A stretch of 61,532 nucleotides of DNA from Gammaproteobacteria bacterium (GCA_030739975.1 JASLYC010000082.1:1-61532), one strand, 5' to 3'. Numbered from the stretch's first letter, positions 17,416-27,943 are shown. Notes: generated by a model from the letters alone, not told the origin. Numbers and translations: made by a program.

Positions 17416-18399
17416 TCAGTTTGAAATAACCAACTTACCAATCATATCGCCCTTTTCAATCAGGCTGTGAGCTTTTTTGATGTTTTCAACATTTATAGGA
17501 CTCAATGTTTTTGTAGCAGTGCCTATTATTTTCCCTTCGTCAACCATGGATGATAATTCGTTTAATATCTCGTGCTGCTTTATCATATCTAGTGTTTGAA
17601 AAATGGCTCTAGTAGACATCATTTCCCAGACCAAAGTTAAACTTTTAGGTTTCAAAATATTTATATCTAAATGCCTAGATGAGTTTGCTAAAAGACATAT
17701 AGAGCCCTGAGGGGATATAACATCAGCCATATCTTCAAAATAATCTTCCGGATTGCCCATACATAAAATATAGTTTGGTGACTTGAGTTTATTGTCCTTA
17801 AATTGAAAAGCTAGATTTTCATGTGGAATAACTATGTCTGCTCCCATTTTCATGCACCATTCTTTGCTCTGAGACCTTGAAGCGGTAGCTATGATTTTTA
17901 GTCCAACAATTTTTTTAGCGAGCTGTATTGCGATTGAGCCTACTCCACCTGCTGCACCAATCAATAGAAGTGTTTTATCCTTATCTTTAGCAGTAATATT
18001 TAATCGATGAAATAGAGACTCCCAAGCTGTTACACTAGTCAATGGAAGAGCTGTAGCCTCAGAATATGTCATTGAGGCTGGCTTTATTCCAACTATTCTT
18101 TCGTCAACCAATTGGTGAGTTGTATTAGACCCATCACGAGAAAGGTCACCAGAATAAAAAACCTCATCACCAACATTAAATATTGATACATCATTTCCAA
18201 CGTCAACAACAACTCCGCAAGCATCAAACCCCAATACTACTGGCTCTTTAACTCCAGCTTCAATAGTCTTTTTAACTTTAATATCAATCGGGTTAACAGA
18301 GATAGCTTTTATTTCTACAAGCAGATCTCTTTTAGATGGTGCAGGTAAATCTTTTTCAAAATTAACTAGCTCTTTTCCATTGTATCCAATAGCTTGCAT
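17416..18399 (-). CDS. Zinc-type alcohol dehydrogenase / quinone oxidoreductase-like protein (MDR superfamily)
   Basis: A 327-residue medium-chain dehydrogenase/reductase. The N-terminal GroES-like domain (residues 1-120) has VLGFDACGVVVDVG near 56, and the Rossmann domain begins with LLIGAAGGVGSIAIQLAK near 145. The zinc-ligand pattern of classical alcohol dehydrogenases is not evident, so it fits the zinc-independent quinone-oxidoreductase / YhdH-like branch that reduces quinones or enones with NADPH. The physiological substrate is unknown. It starts 13 bp after the hemC stop on the same strand, so the two are probably co-transcribed, but I see no functional link to haem synthesis. Confidence 0.85.
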   Translation of the reverse strand: MQAIGYNGKELVNFEKDLPAPSKRDLLVEIKAISVNPIDIKVKKTIEAGVKEPVVLGFDACGVVVDVGNDVSIFNVGDEVFYSGDLSRDGSNTTHQLVDERIVGIKPASMTYSEATALPLTSVTAWESLFHRLNITAKDKDKTLLLIGAAGGVGSIAIQLAKKIVGLKIIATASRSQSKEWCMKMGADIVIPHENLAFQFKDNKLKSPNYILCMGNPEDYFEDMADVISPQGSICLLANSSRHLDINILKPKSLTLVWEMMSTRAIFQTLDMIKQHEILNELSSMVDEGKIIGTATKTLSPINVENIKKAHSLIEKGDMIGKLVISN

Positions 18400-18412
18400 T
18401 TAAACTCCCATA

Positions 18413-19327
18413 TTAGTTGTTTAGGATATCCATAGCTCCTAAAGATATTAACTCTTCAGCAAGATCTGTTCCTAATTTTTCTGCCTTTCCAGTTGGTCCT
18501 GAAATCTTTCTCTTAAGTATTTCCCCTGTATTCACACTGCCAACCAGTCCAGTTATAATTATTTCATTATTATTGATGGTTGAGTATCCTGCAATAGCAA
18601 CAGAGCAGCCACCCTCAAGTCTAGCATTCATTGCCCTCTCTGCCTCTACTCTAATAGTGGTTTCAATGTCAATTAATGGAGCTAAGAGCTCTTTAATTTT
18701 TTTATCGTTTGCACGGATTTCAATTCCTACAGCTCCCTGACCAACAGCTGGCAAGCATGTTGTTTCTGACATTTGTTGCTTAATTCTATCTTCAAAACCC
18801 AAACGAATAAGGCCTGCGCAAGCCAATATAATTGCATCATACTCACCATTGTCGAGCTTTCTTAGTCTAGTATTAACATTACCTCGTAGATCTATTATTA
18901 TCAAATCTGGCCTTTTAGACTTTAACTGTACCATTCTGCGCATTGAACAGGTGCCTAATCTAGCACCATAAGGCAAATCATCAATTGTATTAAAATTGTT
19001 TGAAACAAACGCATCAAATGGGTTTTCTCTTTCTAATATAGCTCCAATTTCAAAATCTATTGGTAATTCATAAGGCACATCCTTCATTGAATGTACAGCT
19101 ATATCTGCTTTACCTTGAAGGATTCCAGTTTCTAGCTCTTTGATAAATAGTCCTTTTCCACCAATTTTTGAAAGTGGCGAGTTTAATATTTGGTCTCCTT
19201 TTGTTGTCATTTCGACTAGCTCTACTTTTAAATCAGGATGATATGATTCGAGTTTTGATTTAACATGTTTCGCCTGCCACAAAGCTAGCGGGCTTTTTCT
19301 AGTTGCAATTTTTAGCGTTCTTTTCAT
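18413..19327 (-). CDS. hemC: Porphobilinogen deaminase (hydroxymethylbilane synthase)
   Basis: A 304-residue enzyme that joins four porphobilinogens into hydroxymethylbilane. [14 protein letters not shown] (residues 10-23), the [20 protein letters not shown] block near 65, TCSMRR near 128 and [10 protein letters not shown] near 145 carry the substrate-binding arginines. [11 protein letters not shown] near 238 contains the Cys that holds the dipyrromethane cofactor. Length is standard (E. coli 313). Only 30 bp separate its start from the divergent thioredoxin-like gene, and this AT-rich spacer must hold both promoters. Confidence 0.96.
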   Translation of the reverse strand: MKRTLKIATRKSPLALWQAKHVKSKLESYHPDLKVELVEMTTKGDQILNSPLSKIGGKGLFIKELETGILQGKADIAVHSMKDVPYELPIDFEIGAILERENPFDAFVSNNFNTIDDLPYGARLGTCSMRRMVQLKSKRPDLIIIDLRGNVNTRLRKLDNGEYDAIILACAGLIRLGFEDRIKQQMSETTCLPAVGQGAVGIEIRANDKKIKELLAPLIDIETTIRVEAERAMNARLEGGCSVAIAGYSTINNNEIIITGLVGSVNTGEILKRKISGPTGKAEKLGTDLAEELISLGAMDILNN

Positions 19328-19357
19328 ATATATAAAATTTACATTAAAATATTACCG

Positions 19358-19837
19358 ATGTTTAAAAAAATTCTTATATTAATAATAATAAAAAGCAATA
19401 CCCTTATGGCAGAAGGATTATTGCTTCCTCCTGCAGAAGATTTTTTTATGGATTCTCAGAAATCAATGAGAAATATAACGCCTATTTTAATAATGTTTTC
19501 TGTGCCTGAATGTGGATATTGTAAAAAAATAAAGGAAGAAGTATTAGGTCCAATGGCAAAAATTGAAGAATACAAGGATAAAATTATTATTCGACATGTT
19601 GATTCAAGCAGTAACAGAGAAATAAATAATTTTTTTAATGATAAGGTGTCTGAAAATGATTTTAGTTTTAGTTATGCAATTGATTTATTTCCAACGATCA
19701 TACTAGTCGACAATTATGGGGTAATATTAGATAAAATGATAGGTGTAATTATTGAAGATTACTATTGGATGTATCTTGATGAAGCGATTAATAATTCTAC
19801 AAACAAACTTAAACAACAACTTGCTGCAAATCTATGA
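19358..19837 (+). CDS. Secreted thioredoxin-fold protein with CGYC active site
   Basis: A 159-residue protein with a hydrophobic N-terminus (about residues 1-18, [20 protein letters not shown]) consistent with export. [15 protein letters not shown] near residue 48 is a thioredoxin-type CxxC site, and [13 protein letters not shown] near 108 supplies the cis-proline loop. It is probably a periplasmic thiol-disulfide protein; the CGYC dipeptide resembles DsbC-like and SoxW-like proteins. In a sox-bearing organism a SoxW-like reductant of SoxY is conceivable, but the gene is 26 kb from the sox operon. Its last 4 bp (ATGA) overlap the start of argH, so the two are translationally coupled. Confidence 0.82.
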   Translation: MFKKILILIIIKSNTLMAEGLLLPPAEDFFMDSQKSMRNITPILIMFSVPECGYCKKIKEEVLGPMAKIEEYKDKIIIRHVDSSSNREINNFFNDKVSENDFSFSYAIDLFPTIILVDNYGVILDKMIGVIIEDYYWMYLDEAINNSTNKLKQQLAANL

Positions 19838-21219
19838 CTAAAGAAACTAACAAACTATGGGGTGGTCGATTTAACGAATCAACGGATGATTTTGTTAAAA
19901 TTTTCGGTGCTTCTATTTTTTTCGATAAGATTTTAGCGCCTTATGATATCCAAGGGTCTATTGCTCATGCAACAATGCTTAGCGAAGTTGGGTTATTAAC
20001 TATTGATGAAAAAGACCAAATAATTAGTGGTCTAGATCAAATACTCAAAGAGATTGACTCAGGTAAATTTAATTGGAGTTTAGACCTGGAAGATGTTCAT
20101 ATGAATATTGAGTCACGTTTAACTTCAATTTGTGGTGATGCAGGCAAAAAACTACATACTGGACGCTCTAGAAATGATCAAGTAGCAACAGATATTCGAC
20201 TCTATCTACGTGACAATGTTGATGGGTTGCTTGTTGACATTAATAAATTACAAATAGAATTACTAGACCTGGCCGAAAAAGAGTCGTCAACAATTATGCC
20301 TGGCTTTACCCATCTGCAAGCTGCACAGCCAGTAATTTTTGGACATCATCTAATGGCATATTTTGAAATGTTAAGTCGTGATTTTGAGCGCTTAGAAGAA
20401 TGTCGCAAACGTATTAATTCATCTCCTTTAGGTGCTGCAGCTCTTGCAGGTACAACTTACCCAATTAACCGTAAACGTACCGCTGAGTTACTTGAATTTG
20501 AAAATATTTGCTCTAATTCTCTTGATGCTGTTAGCGATAGGGATTTTGTGATTGAGTTTAATTCAGTAGCTAGTATTATTATGATGCATTTGTCCCGTTT
20601 TTCTGAAGAGTTAATTATTTGGTCAAGCGCACAGTTTGACTTTGTTGAGCTTCCAGATAGTTTCTGTACTGGGTCATCAATAATGCCACAAAAGAAAAAC
20701 CCTGACGTTCCTGAACTAGTTCGTGGGAAAACAGGTCGTGTTTTTGGGAATCTGACATCTCTATTAACTACAATGAAGGGGCAGCCTTTAGCATATAACA
20801 AAGATAACCAAGAAGACAAAGAGCCTCTATTTGACACTGTTGATACCTTAAAATCATGCCTGCGTGTTTTTACTCAAATGTTGCCAAATATCGAGGCAAA
20901 ACGTGACAACATGTACAACTCGACAAAAAAAGGTTATACCACCGCTACAGATTTAGCTGATTATCTTGTAAATAAAGGTCTTCCATTTAGAGATGCACAT
21001 GAAGTAGTAGGCAAGTCTGTATCTTATGGTATTGAGCATCAAAAGGACTTATGCGAGCTTAGTCTTACAGAATTGCAGAGTTTCGATGACCGTATTGAGG
21101 ACGATGTTTTTGATATTCTTTCACTTGAGGGAGCTGTTAATGCTCGTGACCACTTGGGTGCAACTTCACCAAATCAAGTCATGCAAGCAATTAAAGTGGC
21201 TAGAAGTTCTTTGAAATAA
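19834..21219 (+). CDS. argH: Argininosuccinate lyase
   Basis: A 461-residue member of the fumarase/aspartase superfamily that splits argininosuccinate into arginine and fumarate. [14 protein letters not shown] (residues 7-20), [13 protein letters not shown] near 109 and the signature [12 protein letters not shown] near 280, with the catalytic serine loop, are all present. Length matches E. coli ArgH (457). The start overlaps the preceding thioredoxin-like gene by 4 bp (ATGA), and the stop abuts fmt, so the three form one transcription unit. argG is not in the window. Confidence 0.97.
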   Translation: MTKETNKLWGGRFNESTDDFVKIFGASIFFDKILAPYDIQGSIAHATMLSEVGLLTIDEKDQIISGLDQILKEIDSGKFNWSLDLEDVHMNIESRLTSICGDAGKKLHTGRSRNDQVATDIRLYLRDNVDGLLVDINKLQIELLDLAEKESSTIMPGFTHLQAAQPVIFGHHLMAYFEMLSRDFERLEECRKRINSSPLGAAALAGTTYPINRKRTAELLEFENICSNSLDAVSDRDFVIEFNSVASIIMMHLSRFSEELIIWSSAQFDFVELPDSFCTGSSIMPQKKNPDVPELVRGKTGRVFGNLTSLLTTMKGQPLAYNKDNQEDKEPLFDTVDTLKSCLRVFTQMLPNIEAKRDNMYNSTKKGYTTATDLADYLVNKGLPFRDAHEVVGKSVSYGIEHQKDLCELSLTELQSFDDRIEDDVFDILSLEGAVNARDHLGATSPNQVMQAIKVARSSLK

Positions 21220-21239
21220 TGCATCAAAAGGCGGATTCT

Positions 21240-22193
21240 ATGCCTTCTTCAAAAAAATTACGGATTATTTTCGCTGGAACACCGGAATTTGCCCGCATTA
21301 TATTAGATTCTATTGCTGGAACCGATCACAATATTGTGGGGGTTTATTGTCAACCTGACCGCCCAAAAGGGCGTGGACGAAATCTAGCTTTCTGCTCTGT
21401 CAAAGATAGCGCGATAAGTCATGGTTTAGATATTTATCAACCTGAATCTTTAAATGAAGATAATGTAAAAAAGCAGATATTTAATCTCAATGCGGATGTA
21501 ATGATTGTAGTTGCTTATGGACAAATATTGCCATTAGAGATTCTTAACATGCCAAAATATGGTTGCCTTAATGTGCACGCATCTTTGTTACCACGCTGGA
21601 GGGGTGCTGCGCCAATTCAACGAGCAATACTTGCAGGAGATAAAGAAACTGGTGTTGGAGTAATGTTAATGGATAAGGGTCTTGATACTGGAGATATATT
21701 GCTTGAGAAAAAATGCATTATAAGTGATACAGATAATGCAAAAACTCTGCATGATAAGCTAGCAAATTTAGGATCTAAAGCAATTATACAAACACTTATT
21801 AATATCAATAAAATAAAGCCAATACCACAAGATGTTAAAGGTGTTAAATATGCAAAAAAACTTTCTAAAGATGAAGCATGGATTGATTGGAATGATAGCG
21901 CAAAAAGAATAAACCAACAAATTAAGGCCTTTAATCCATATCCTATTGCCCAAACTTACGCATCAACTGATAAATTTACAAATAAAGTACTGCGAATCCT
22001 TTCTTCATCAGTTATAGTTAGAGATGATAGAAATGATAACCCTCCTGGAGATATAATTAATTCTGAAAATGGTGCTTGCATGGTAGCAACAGGAGATGGA
22101 GTTCTTAGTATAGAAAATGTACAGCTTGCTGGTAAAAATGCTATATCGATTAAAGACTTTAATAATGCCTATAAATTAATCAAGTTAAGTTGA
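21240..22193 (+). CDS. fmt: Methionyl-tRNA formyltransferase
   Basis: Formylates initiator Met-tRNA using 10-formyl-tetrahydrofolate. RIIFAGTPEFARIIL opens the formyltransferase domain, LNVHASLLPRWRGAAPIQ near residue 108 carries the catalytic region, and the C-terminal tRNA-binding domain spans about 205-317. An ATG at 21219 overlaps the argH stop (324 residues), but the ATG at 21240 (317 residues) has AAAAGGCGG at 7-14 nt upstream and fits family N-termini, so I prefer it. The usual partner def (peptide deformylase) is not adjacent. Convergent with the deacetylase gene. Confidence 0.95.
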   Translation: MPSSKKLRIIFAGTPEFARIILDSIAGTDHNIVGVYCQPDRPKGRGRNLAFCSVKDSAISHGLDIYQPESLNEDNVKKQIFNLNADVMIVVAYGQILPLEILNMPKYGCLNVHASLLPRWRGAAPIQRAILAGDKETGVGVMLMDKGLDTGDILLEKKCIISDTDNAKTLHDKLANLGSKAIIQTLININKIKPIPQDVKGVKYAKKLSKDEAWIDWNDSAKRINQQIKAFNPYPIAQTYASTDKFTNKVLRILSSSVIVRDDRNDNPPGDIINSENGACMVATGDGVLSIENVQLAGKNAISIKDFNNAYKLIKLS

Positions 22194-22206
22194 ATTAGGC
22201 ACACTT

Positions 22207-23205
22207 TTAATCTTTATTTTCTTTAATGAACTGCTTACTGAACCAATAATACCTATTACCTTCACCGCTCGGCATTGTGCAGTTATATCTGAAACGTCTA
22301 GAAGGCAATTCATTGTTGGCTTGAATGCTTACAATTTTGTTGCTTTTCCAGTCAACTTTTGTATTGCTACCACCTGCATAGCATGCAAATTGTTTTTGTT
22401 TAGAGTTTGACAATGGTTCAACAAATTCAAGATTAAGAATTGGGTTATTGTTAGGTACAACCGAATTAACTCTTTTGTGGATAACTGGCATAGGCAGTGT
22501 ATTTATTTTTGTAATAAATGAGCTCATATCTGCAAACTTAAATGACATTGGAAAGCGTGGTAAATTTGACATATCGTTGTTATAAGATATAGCTCCTGAT
22601 TGTTGACCAAAACTTACATAACCTAGACCTTCTAATAGCTGAATTATTTCAATATTTTCTTCTCCATAAGGGTAAGCAAAAAAATTTTCTTTGACCCCTA
22701 ATTCCTGTTCAAGTCGCAACTGTGCTTTAGTGATTTGGTTATATATTTCATCATTTTTCATATTAATTAGATATGGATGACTCACAGAATGATTGTAAAA
22801 ATATATATTTTTATTTTGCATATTTCTCATCTGTTGCCAGCTCATCATAGAAGGATAGTTCATGTCTATAGAGCCTGTTGAAACAAAAACTGAAAGGGGT
22901 AGATTGTATTTTTTTAATAGTGGAAAAGCGTTGCTATATATCGATTCATTTGCATCATCAGCAGTTAAACTTACACATTTTTCTGGAAGGTTCATTAATT
23001 TAAGGCCTTCAACCATACGACTCAGCGAGATAACGTTATAGTTTTTTTCACTAAGATACTTTAGGTGTTGCTCAAATAGTTTGGGGCTTACACTAGTGCT
23101 TTTAGGTGTTATATCTGAAATATTATGATAAAGCAGAACTACACAGCTACTTGCATAAATGAGCCCTGGAAATAATGTTAGTAAAGCGAACAATGCTCTA
23201 TACAT
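22207..23205 (-). CDS. Secreted polysaccharide deacetylase (NodB/PgaB-like)
   Basis: A 332-residue exported carbohydrate esterase family 4 protein. I start it at the ATG ending at 23205, which gives a signal peptide (MYRALFALLTLFPGLIYASS); the open frame upstream to 23253 lies inside trmL. VVLLYHNIS near residue 22, SLTADDANESIY near 75 (metal-binding Asp pair), NHSVSHPYL near 132 (metal-binding His pair) and FAYPYGEE near 174 are the NodB motifs. Domain order and the FVSTGSI segment resemble the N-terminal deacetylase half of PgaB, which acts on poly-N-acetylglucosamine. The C-terminal 110 residues have no recognised domain. It overlaps the trmL 3' end by 8 bp. Confidence 0.85.
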   Translation of the reverse strand: MYRALFALLTLFPGLIYASSCVVLLYHNISDITPKSTSVSPKLFEQHLKYLSEKNYNVISLSRMVEGLKLMNLPEKCVSLTADDANESIYSNAFPLLKKYNLPLSVFVSTGSIDMNYPSMMSWQQMRNMQNKNIYFYNHSVSHPYLINMKNDEIYNQITKAQLRLEQELGVKENFFAYPYGEENIEIIQLLEGLGYVSFGQQSGAISYNNDMSNLPRFPMSFKFADMSSFITKINTLPMPVIHKRVNSVVPNNNPILNLEFVEPLSNSKQKQFACYAGGSNTKVDWKSNKIVSIQANNELPSRRFRYNCTMPSGEGNRYYWFSKQFIKENKD

Positions 23206-23659
23206 TTTTTGCTCCAACAAAACCAATTTGACGCCAAGCCTCATAAGCAACAATAGAGGCGCAATTAGATAGATTTAAACTGCGAGAGCCCTTTTGCATA
23301 GGTAAAGTTATTCCATCATATTCATCTAAAATATGCTTAGGCAATCCTCTTGTTTCTGGGCCCAACAACAAAGAGTCTCCCTGTCTATATTTTACTTCGC
23401 AATAATTTTTATCAACTTTAGAGCTGAGTGCAAAAATTCTGTCTGGTTTTGCCTTTAACTTGTAATCTTCAAAATCCTCATACTCTGTAAGATGCATAGT
23501 TTCTCTATAATCTAGCCCTGCCCTTCTAAGTCTCTTGTCATTTATTTCAAATCCATAGGGCTTAATTAAATGAAGTCTAGCGCCAATATTTGCACATAAT
23601 CTTATTATTGCGCCAGTATTGTTTGGAATTTCAGGTTCAAATAGTACTAAATTTAACAT
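23198..23659 (-). CDS. trmL: tRNA (cytidine/uridine(34)-2'-O)-methyltransferase TrmL
   Basis: A 153-residue SPOUT-class enzyme that 2'-O-methylates the wobble base of tRNA-Leu isoacceptors. LFEPEIPNNTGAIIRLCAN near residue 5, DYEDFEDY-type middle region, LLGPETRGLP near 98 and MQKGSRSLNLSNCASI near 116 (AdoMet knot) match the family; E. coli TrmL is 157 residues. A TATATA sequence ends 7 nt before the ATG, with no Shine-Dalgarno. It is transcribed away from clpB; the two start codons are 82 bp apart. Confidence 0.95.
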   Translation of the reverse strand: MLNLVLFEPEIPNNTGAIIRLCANIGARLHLIKPYGFEINDKRLRRAGLDYRETMHLTEYEDFEDYKLKAKPDRIFALSSKVDKNYCEVKYRQGDSLLLGPETRGLPKHILDEYDGITLPMQKGSRSLNLSNCASIVAYEAWRQIGFVGAKNV

Positions 23660-23676
23660 AATATTTTATATAGATC

Positions 23677-23704
23677 CTTGAAATGCTCTAATCATCCCAT
23701 AGAT
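23677..23704 (+). promoter_or_regulatory. Heat-shock (sigma-32) promoter of clpB
   Basis: CTTGAAA at 23677-23683, a 12-nt spacer and CCCATAGAT at 23696-23704 match the RpoH consensus CTTGAAA / CCCATNT nearly perfectly. It lies about 38 nt before the clpB ATG, and ClpB is a classical RpoH-regulon member. Confidence 0.88.
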
Positions 23705-23741
23705 AGTGGTTAATAAAACAATAATGGCAATTAAATTAATA

Positions 23742-26303
23742 ATGAACATAGACAAATTAACGTCTCAGTTTCAACAAGATTTAAATTCAGCACATTCTTA
23801 TGCATTAGAGCAAGGAAATAGTGCAATTGAAACATTACATTTGTTAAAAGCTATGCTTGATAATGTAGATGGAACCGTTACCAATTTAATCTCTATATGC
23901 AAAGTTGATATAAATTACGTAACAAAAGAAATTGCAAAAGAAATTAAATTGCTTGCGACAATTGCTAATACTCCTAATGAAATTAGCGTATCACAAAATT
24001 TATTATCACTACTAAACCTTGCTGGCAAGCTAGCAAAAGATATAGGGGATAGCTTTATATCTACGGAATTATATTTAATGGCAATTGTTAAAAGTAATGA
24101 TATAACTAGCAAAATACTAAAAGATGCGGGCTTAAATGAAAAATATTTGAGTGATGCAATAGATAAAATTAGAGGAGGTGCAACTGTGAATGAACAAAAC
24201 GCTGAAACGCAAAGAGATGCTTTAAAAAAATATACTCAAGACTTAACTCAACTTGCTATAGACGCTAAACTTGACCCCGTTATTGGTCGAGATGGTGAAA
24301 TTCGTCGTGCTATTCAAGTACTACAACGCAGAACAAAAAATAACCCAGTACTGATTGGAGAGCCTGGTGTTGGTAAGACTGCAATTGTAGAAGGTCTAGC
24401 CCAACGAATTATTAACAATGAGGTGCCAGAGGGTATAAAAGGAAAACGCGTTCTTTCTCTTGATATGGCTTCTCTTGTTGCCGGTGCAAAGTATCGTGGT
24501 GAATTTGAAGAACGACTTAAGGCTGTACTTAAAGAATTAGAGGCAGAGCAAGGTAGTGTTATTCTTTTTATAGATGAACTTCACACTATGGTAGGGGCTG
24601 GAAAAACTGATGGAGCTATGGACGCAGGCAACATGTTAAAACCTGCACTTGCAAGAGGAGATCTGCATTGCATGGGAGCAACCACTCTGGATGAATATCG
24701 TCAATATATTGAAAAAGATTCTGCTCTAGAACGTCGCTTCCAAAAAGTATTAGTGGATGAACCTACAGAGGAAGACACTATTGCAATATTAAGAGGACTA
24801 AAGGAAAAATATGAAGTGCACCACGGCGTTGAAATTACTGACCCTGCAATTATTGCAGCCACAACTTATTCTCAGAGATATATTACAGATAGACAGTTGC
24901 CAGATAAAGCAATAGATCTAATTGATGAAGCTGCATCACAAATTCGCTTAGAGATAGATTCTAAACCGGAATCAATGGACAAACTTGATCGAAAATTAGT
25001 TCAGCTTAAGATAGAACGTATGGCCCTTAAGAAAGAAAAAGACAAAGCATCTAAAGAAAGGCTTAAGGAGTTAAAAAACAATATTGCTAGACTTGAAAAA
25101 GAGTACGCTGAACTTGAAGAGGTCTGGAAAAAAGAAAAAACATTAGTTCAAGGGACGCAACACCTTAAAGAGGACCTTGAACAAGCCAAACTAAACCTTG
25201 AAAATGCTCACCGTAATAATGATTTAGCGAAAATGAGTGAATTACAGTACGGTGTTATTCCAGAGTTAGAAGAAAAAATAACCCAGGCTGAAGATGTTGA
25301 TAGTGACAATATGACACTACTCAAAAACAAAGTGACAGAGGAAGAGATAGCTCATATCGTTGCACGATGGACTGGAATACCTGTAGACAAAATGATGGAA
25401 GGTGAGAGAGATAAATTGCTACAGATGGAAAACATTATTCACCAACGTATAGTTGGACAGGATGAGGCAGTTAAAGTCATATCTGATGCTGTTCGTAGGT
25501 CAAGGGCCGGATTATCTGACCCAAATCGTCCAGACGGTTCATTCTTATTTATGGGCCCTACTGGGGTTGGTAAAACTGAACTTACAAAGGCTTTAGCTGA
25601 TTTTCTGTTTGATACAGACCAAGCCATAGTTCGAGTAGATATGAGTGAATTTATGGAAAAACATTCTGTAGCTAGATTGATTGGTGCGCCTCCAGGATAT
25701 ATTGGCTATGAGCAAGGTGGTGTTTTGACTGAGGCGGTTCGACGTAAACCTTACTCAATCATATTGTTAGATGAGGTTGAAAAGGCACATTCAGATGTAT
25801 TTAATATTTTGCTGCAAGTATTAGATGATGGTCGCCTTACAGATGGCCAAGGCAGAACAGTAGACTTCAAAAATACTGTGATTGTGATGACTTCAAATTT
25901 GGGCTCTCACTTAATACAAGAGAACCCTGAAAAGAATATACATTCCAAGTTACTTAAAATAGTGAGCGAACATTTTAGGCCTGAATTTGTAAACCGTATT
26001 GACGAAGTGGTAGTGTTTAATAATCTTAAAAAAGAGCAAATAAAAGGCATTGCTAACTTACAAATTGAAATACTAAAAAAACGCTTATTGGAATTAGAAC
26101 TTAAACTTGAGATAAGTGGAAAAGTAATGGAAATTATTGTTGATAGAGGGTACGACCCAGTGTTTGGTGCTAGACCACTGAAGCGCACTATTCAACAACT
26201 AATTGAGAATCCACTATCCCAAAGCATTCTTTCTGGTGATTTTTTACCTGGAGACACGATTAATGGATCTTTGAAGAATAAAGAAATTGTATTTAACACA
26301 TAA
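23742..26303 (+). CDS. clpB: ATP-dependent disaggregase chaperone ClpB
   Basis: An 853-residue Hsp100 AAA+ chaperone that works with DnaK to pull proteins out of aggregates. The N domain covers residues 1-145. NBD1 has [15 protein letters not shown] near 205 and the Walker [12 protein letters not shown] near 270. The middle coiled-coil domain lies around 400-520 (rich in Glu, Lys and Leu). NBD2 has [15 protein letters not shown] near 603 and [14 protein letters not shown] near 672. I choose the ATG at 23742 ([12 protein letters not shown]), the usual family start; an upstream GTG at 23706 sits at the likely transcription start. The heat-shock promoter immediately upstream explains its regulation. 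Confidence 0.97.
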   Translation: MNIDKLTSQFQQDLNSAHSYALEQGNSAIETLHLLKAMLDNVDGTVTNLISICKVDINYVTKEIAKEIKLLATIANTPNEISVSQNLLSLLNLAGKLAKDIGDSFISTELYLMAIVKSNDITSKILKDAGLNEKYLSDAIDKIRGGATVNEQNAETQRDALKKYTQDLTQLAIDAKLDPVIGRDGEIRRAIQVLQRRTKNNPVLIGEPGVGKTAIVEGLAQRIINNEVPEGIKGKRVLSLDMASLVAGAKYRGEFEERLKAVLKELEAEQGSVILFIDELHTMVGAGKTDGAMDAGNMLKPALARGDLHCMGATTLDEYRQYIEKDSALERRFQKVLVDEPTEEDTIAILRGLKEKYEVHHGVEITDPAIIAATTYSQRYITDRQLPDKAIDLIDEAASQIRLEIDSKPESMDKLDRKLVQLKIERMALKKEKDKASKERLKELKNNIARLEKEYAELEEVWKKEKTLVQGTQHLKEDLEQAKLNLENAHRNNDLAKMSELQYGVIPELEEKITQAEDVDSDNMTLLKNKVTEEEIAHIVARWTGIPVDKMMEGERDKLLQMENIIHQRIVGQDEAVKVISDAVRRSRAGLSDPNRPDGSFLFMGPTGVGKTELTKALADFLFDTDQAIVRVDMSEFMEKHSVARLIGAPPGYIGYEQGGVLTEAVRRKPYSIILLDEVEKAHSDVFNILLQVLDDGRLTDGQGRTVDFKNTVIVMTSNLGSHLIQENPEKNIHSKLLKIVSEHFRPEFVNRIDEVVVFNNLKKEQIKGIANLQIEILKKRLLELELKLEISGKVMEIIVDRGYDPVFGARPLKRTIQQLIENPLSQSILSGDFLPGDTINGSLKNKEIVFNT

Positions 26304-26362
26304 CAGATGAATATAAATAAATATCGAAACGTTTTTGTTGATGTAATTTGTTAGTAAGTTGT

Positions 26363-26371
26363 TGATATAAT
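26363..26371 (+). promoter_or_regulatory. Extended -10 promoter giving a leaderless rnfE transcript
   Basis: TGATATAAT (26363-26371) is an extended -10, with TATAAT at 26366-26371. The rnfE ATG begins only 8 nt later, at 26380. No Shine-Dalgarno lies in between. Confidence 0.55.
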
Positions 26372-26379
26372 TAGTCCTC

Positions 26380-27072
26380 ATGAATCAATATATCAAAATT
26401 ACAAAAAATGGTCTATGGAATAACAACCAGGCTCTTGTTGCTCTTCTAGGTTTATGTCCTTTATTGGCGGTTACCAATAACGCTGTAAACGCGATAGCAC
26501 TAGGTATAGCAACAACGTTTGTACTTATATCGTCAAATATAACTATTTCAATCTTTCGTAATCACATATCTAAAGAAGTCCGTATACCTGTATTTGTATT
26601 ATTAATAGCATCTTTCGTAACAATTATTGAACTACTAATGCAGTCATTTTTTTATGATTTGTATTTAATTTTAGGAATATTTGTGCCTTTAATAGTAACT
26701 AACTGCGCTATATTAGGACGTGCAGAAGCATTTGCCAGTAAGAACTCTTGGGGCAAATCCGCTCTTGATGGTCTAATGATGGGTCTTGGTTTCTCTGCAG
26801 TTCTATTTTTATTAGGTTCGGTGCGAGAGATAATTGGGAACGGAACTTTATTTGATCAATCTGCATTGTTATTAGGAAGTATGGGTGAATCATTAAGCGT
26901 CACTTTATTTGATAACTACCAGGGAACATTGTTAGCTGTCTTGCCTCCTGGTGCGTTTATTGGACTAGGACTAATAGTTGCTTTGAAAAACCTTATTGAC
27001 TTAAAAACAATTAAAACTACAATGGTAGATCCACATAATAATAAAGCTGTTGCAACTACTATTAATATCTAA
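26380..27072 (+). CDS. rnfE: Electron transport complex subunit RnfE/RsxE
   Basis: A 230-residue membrane subunit of the Rnf/Rsx complex, which couples ferredoxin:NAD+ electron transfer to ion movement, or in E. coli keeps SoxR reduced. The N-terminus [24 protein letters not shown] and the central [17 protein letters not shown] are family signatures; the conserved Cys residues in these two segments are candidate ligands of the membrane [2Fe-2S] centre shared with RnfA. About six transmembrane helices are visible. It normally sits in an rnfABCDGE operon, but here it stands alone between clpB and prmC, so the other subunits must be elsewhere. Confidence 0.95.
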   Translation: MNQYIKITKNGLWNNNQALVALLGLCPLLAVTNNAVNAIALGIATTFVLISSNITISIFRNHISKEVRIPVFVLLIASFVTIIELLMQSFFYDLYLILGIFVPLIVTNCAILGRAEAFASKNSWGKSALDGLMMGLGFSAVLFLLGSVREIIGNGTLFDQSALLLGSMGESLSVTLFDNYQGTLLAVLPPGAFIGLGLIVALKNLIDLKTIKTTMVDPHNNKAVATTINI

Positions 27073-27077
27073 TAACC

Positions 27078-27107
27078 ATGAATTAAATATAAATTCATTT
27101 ATTTTTA
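27078..27107 (+). terminator. Possible intrinsic terminator after rnfE
   Basis: ATGAATT (27078-27084) pairs with AATTCAT (27092-27098), followed by a T-rich run (TTTATTTTTATG). The stem is short and AT-rich. Confidence 0.4.
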
Positions 27108-27154
27108 TGTATATTCAAAAAAAACTTTTTATAATCACACTCTGCATATAACTC

Positions 27155-27943
27155 TTGAATACTGTCGGTGATTTTATAAAAAGTGGCTCAATTGATATTG
27201 TGCCAATCCTAACTTTGGTTTTAAGAAAGAGCGTCGCCTCCCTAATTTCTCATAGTGATTACCAGCTAAACAATATTGAGATTACAAAGTTAAATGAATT
27301 AGTTGATAAAAGAGCAAAAGGCGTGCCTTTTGCTTACCTTAACAATAAAAAGGGTTTCTACCACCTTGAATTTATTGTTACAGAGGCAACTTTAATACCT
27401 AGACCAGAAACTGAACTACTGGTAGATATAGCACTTGAAATATTAGATAAAGACAGTAATTACGAAATAGTAGACTTAGGAACCGGTAGTGGCGTAATTG
27501 CTGTTACCTTGGCAGATATTCGACCAAATTGGAATTTAACTGCTACAGATTTATCAGTTTTTGCCCTTGAAGTTGCAAAAAAAAATAAAACAAAGGATAT
27601 TAATTTTCTGCATGGCTACTGGCTTGATGCTGTTGGTGAAAAGAAATTTGATATGATAGTTTGTAACCCTCCATATATTGCTGAAAAAGACCCGCATCTT
27701 AAAGAATTAACATTTGAGCCTATATCAGCCCTAACTTCTGGAACTGATGGTTTAGACGATATAAAAGCTATCATCAAAAAAGCTCCGGAACATTTGAATA
27801 AAAATGGTTATTTATTGCTAGAACACGGCCATGACCAACAGGCTGAAGTTGTAAAGCTACTAAGAAAAGACTTTAACAATATTAAGAGATTCAATGACTA
27901 TAGCAATATAGAGCGAGCTGTACTTGCAAAAGTAAAAAAATGA
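27155..27943 (+). CDS. prmC: Release factor glutamine N5-methyltransferase
   Basis: A 262-residue AdoMet-dependent enzyme that methylates the Gln of the GGQ motif in release factors RF1 and RF2. The N-terminal helical domain covers residues 1-75. RPETELLVDIALEIL near 87, VDLGTGSGVIAVTLAD near 108 (AdoMet loop) and the catalytic VCNPPYIAEKD near 170 define PrmC. Translation must begin at TTG (27155), as no in-frame ATG precedes the conserved region. prfA, its usual upstream partner, is absent here. The stop codon overlaps the 3' end of rnpB on the other strand. Confidence 0.94.
   Translation: MNTVGDFIKSGSIDIVPILTLVLRKSVASLISHSDYQLNNIEITKLNELVDKRAKGVPFAYLNNKKGFYHLEFIVTEATLIPRPETELLVDIALEILDKDSNYEIVDLGTGSGVIAVTLADIRPNWNLTATDLSVFALEVAKKNKTKDINFLHGYWLDAVGEKKFDMIVCNPPYIAEKDPHLKELTFEPISALTSGTDGLDDIKAIIKKAPEHLNKNGYLLLEHGHDQQAEVVKLLRKDFNNIKRFNDYSNIERAVLAKVKK

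Noticed and set aside
23706-23741. Upstream GTG start for clpB.
   Set aside because: It coincides with the predicted transcription start of the heat-shock promoter, and family members start at the MNIDKL-type sequence.
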